From positions 1 through 5,173 of the forward strand of contig CAYPOB010000056.1 of the NCBI GenBank assembly GCA_964412405.1: DNA of 5,173 nucleotides. Direction: 5' to 3'. A program made the position numbers and the translations under genes. Positions 4,886 to 5,173 of this stretch are shown here, piece after piece. The DNA comes from JAJOKI01 sp964412405. Its GTDB lineage: Archaea > Halobacteriota > UBA148 > JAJOKI01. The notes under the pieces are model-generated. The model ran no database searches. It saw only the letters and a list, made by a program, of their open reading frames with translations, and was not told the DNA's origin. Numbering within the stretch: the stretch's first letter is position 1; every line of letters starts with the position of its first letter.

Positions 4886-5173
4886 ATGATCGACAAATTC
4901 GTCAATATAATCAAGAAGATTTTTGGTGCCGATAAGACCAGAGTAGTTACAGATAAGGATGGGACGGTCAGCGAGTTAATTCAGATGATTGATGGTCTTG
5001 CAGAGGAGGTGGTCATTGATCGACGAGGTTTTTCCAAACAGAAAGCGATGTATGGGGATGCTCTTAAAATTATACTGGAGAAGCAGGGGGAAGCCGAAGC
5101 AAGAGAGCTTTGTGTGTGGATCATGGCTCACATAAAAAAATATGGAAAAGCTCCGAAAAGCAAAAACGTGAGA
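4886..5173 (+). CDS. Uncharacterised small protein, 3' end beyond the window
   Basis: An open frame begins with ATG at 4886, preceded by GGTG with 5 nt spacing, and runs 96 codons to the window edge with no stop. I do not recognise the family. The visible part looks soluble and mostly helical: an N-terminal amphipathic stretch (about 2-13, MIDKFVNIIKKIF), a polar turn containing TDKDGT (22-27), and further likely helices at about 28-42, 50-67 and 69-86. A lysine-rich stretch ending KAPKSKNVR follows. There are no transmembrane segments, and the single cysteine (C76) gives no metal-binding pattern. Base composition and codon choice resemble its neighbours. The ribosome binding site and a TATA box 56 bases upstream support it as a real gene. 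Its full length and function cannot be told from this window. Confidence 0.7.
   Translation, partial: MIDKFVNIIKKIFGADKTRVVTDKDGTVSELIQMIDGLAEEVVIDRRGFSKQKAMYGDALKIILEKQGEAEARELCVWIMAHIKKYGKAPKSKNVR

Noticed and set aside
4952..4963. DKDGT in the last gene as a HAD-phosphatase DxDGT motif
   Set aside because: HAD enzymes need this motif at the end of a hydrophobic strand near the N-terminus, followed by other motifs. Here it sits in a polar turn and nothing else matches over the visible 96 residues.

Overview
The window looks like a piece of a euryarchaeal chromosome, probably from a methanogen-related or Archaeoglobus-like lineage. It encodes archaeal initiation factor 5A with its hypusination lysine, deoxyhypusine synthase, an archaeal RibL-type FAD synthase, a JAMM/MPN metalloprotease and an archaeal IMPase/FBPase-family phosphatase next to an NAD kinase. 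TATA-box-like promoters, Shine-Dalgarno sites of the GGAGGTGAT type and frequent GTG/TTG starts agree with this. There are no mobile elements, CRISPR arrays or RNA genes. The genus cannot be fixed from the sequence alone.

Layout. Positions 15-3032 (minus strand) hold five tightly packed genes, transcribed in the order aIF5A, agmatinase-family ureohydrolase, deoxyhypusine synthase, JAMM protease, RibL. Gaps are 5 nt, an 8-nt overlap (or a 1-nt gap with a better-supported start), 0 nt and 0 nt, so this is very likely one operon. An 85-bp divergent promoter region (3033-3117) separates it from a plus-strand pair, an IMPase-family phosphatase (3118-3897) and an NAD kinase (3898-4722), which abut with no spacer. 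A 163-bp AT-rich gap with short tandem and spaced repeats and a good archaeal TATA box (4723-4885) leads to a small plus-strand gene of unknown function, cut by the window end (4886-5173).

How the genes fit together. aIF5A, deoxyhypusine synthase and the agmatinase-family enzyme form a complete-looking module for modifying the aIF5A lysine. The agmatinase could make putrescine for spermidine synthesis. Alternatively, it could remove urea from an agmatine-derived adduct on aIF5A, as has been proposed for haloarchaea. RibL makes FAD. The phosphatase/NAD kinase pair matches what is a single fused NADP phosphatase/NAD kinase in Methanocaldococcus (MJ0917) and two neighbouring genes in Archaeoglobus (AF2372/AF2373), so it probably balances NAD and NADP.

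Most notable points: the hypusination operon with a deoxyhypusine synthase that appears to differ from the human enzyme at spermidine-contacting positions; three stop|start junctions with zero spacer and preserved frame, one of them between the halves of a known natural fusion; and the uncharacterised truncated gene at the right edge. I see no clear evidence of a wholly new system.
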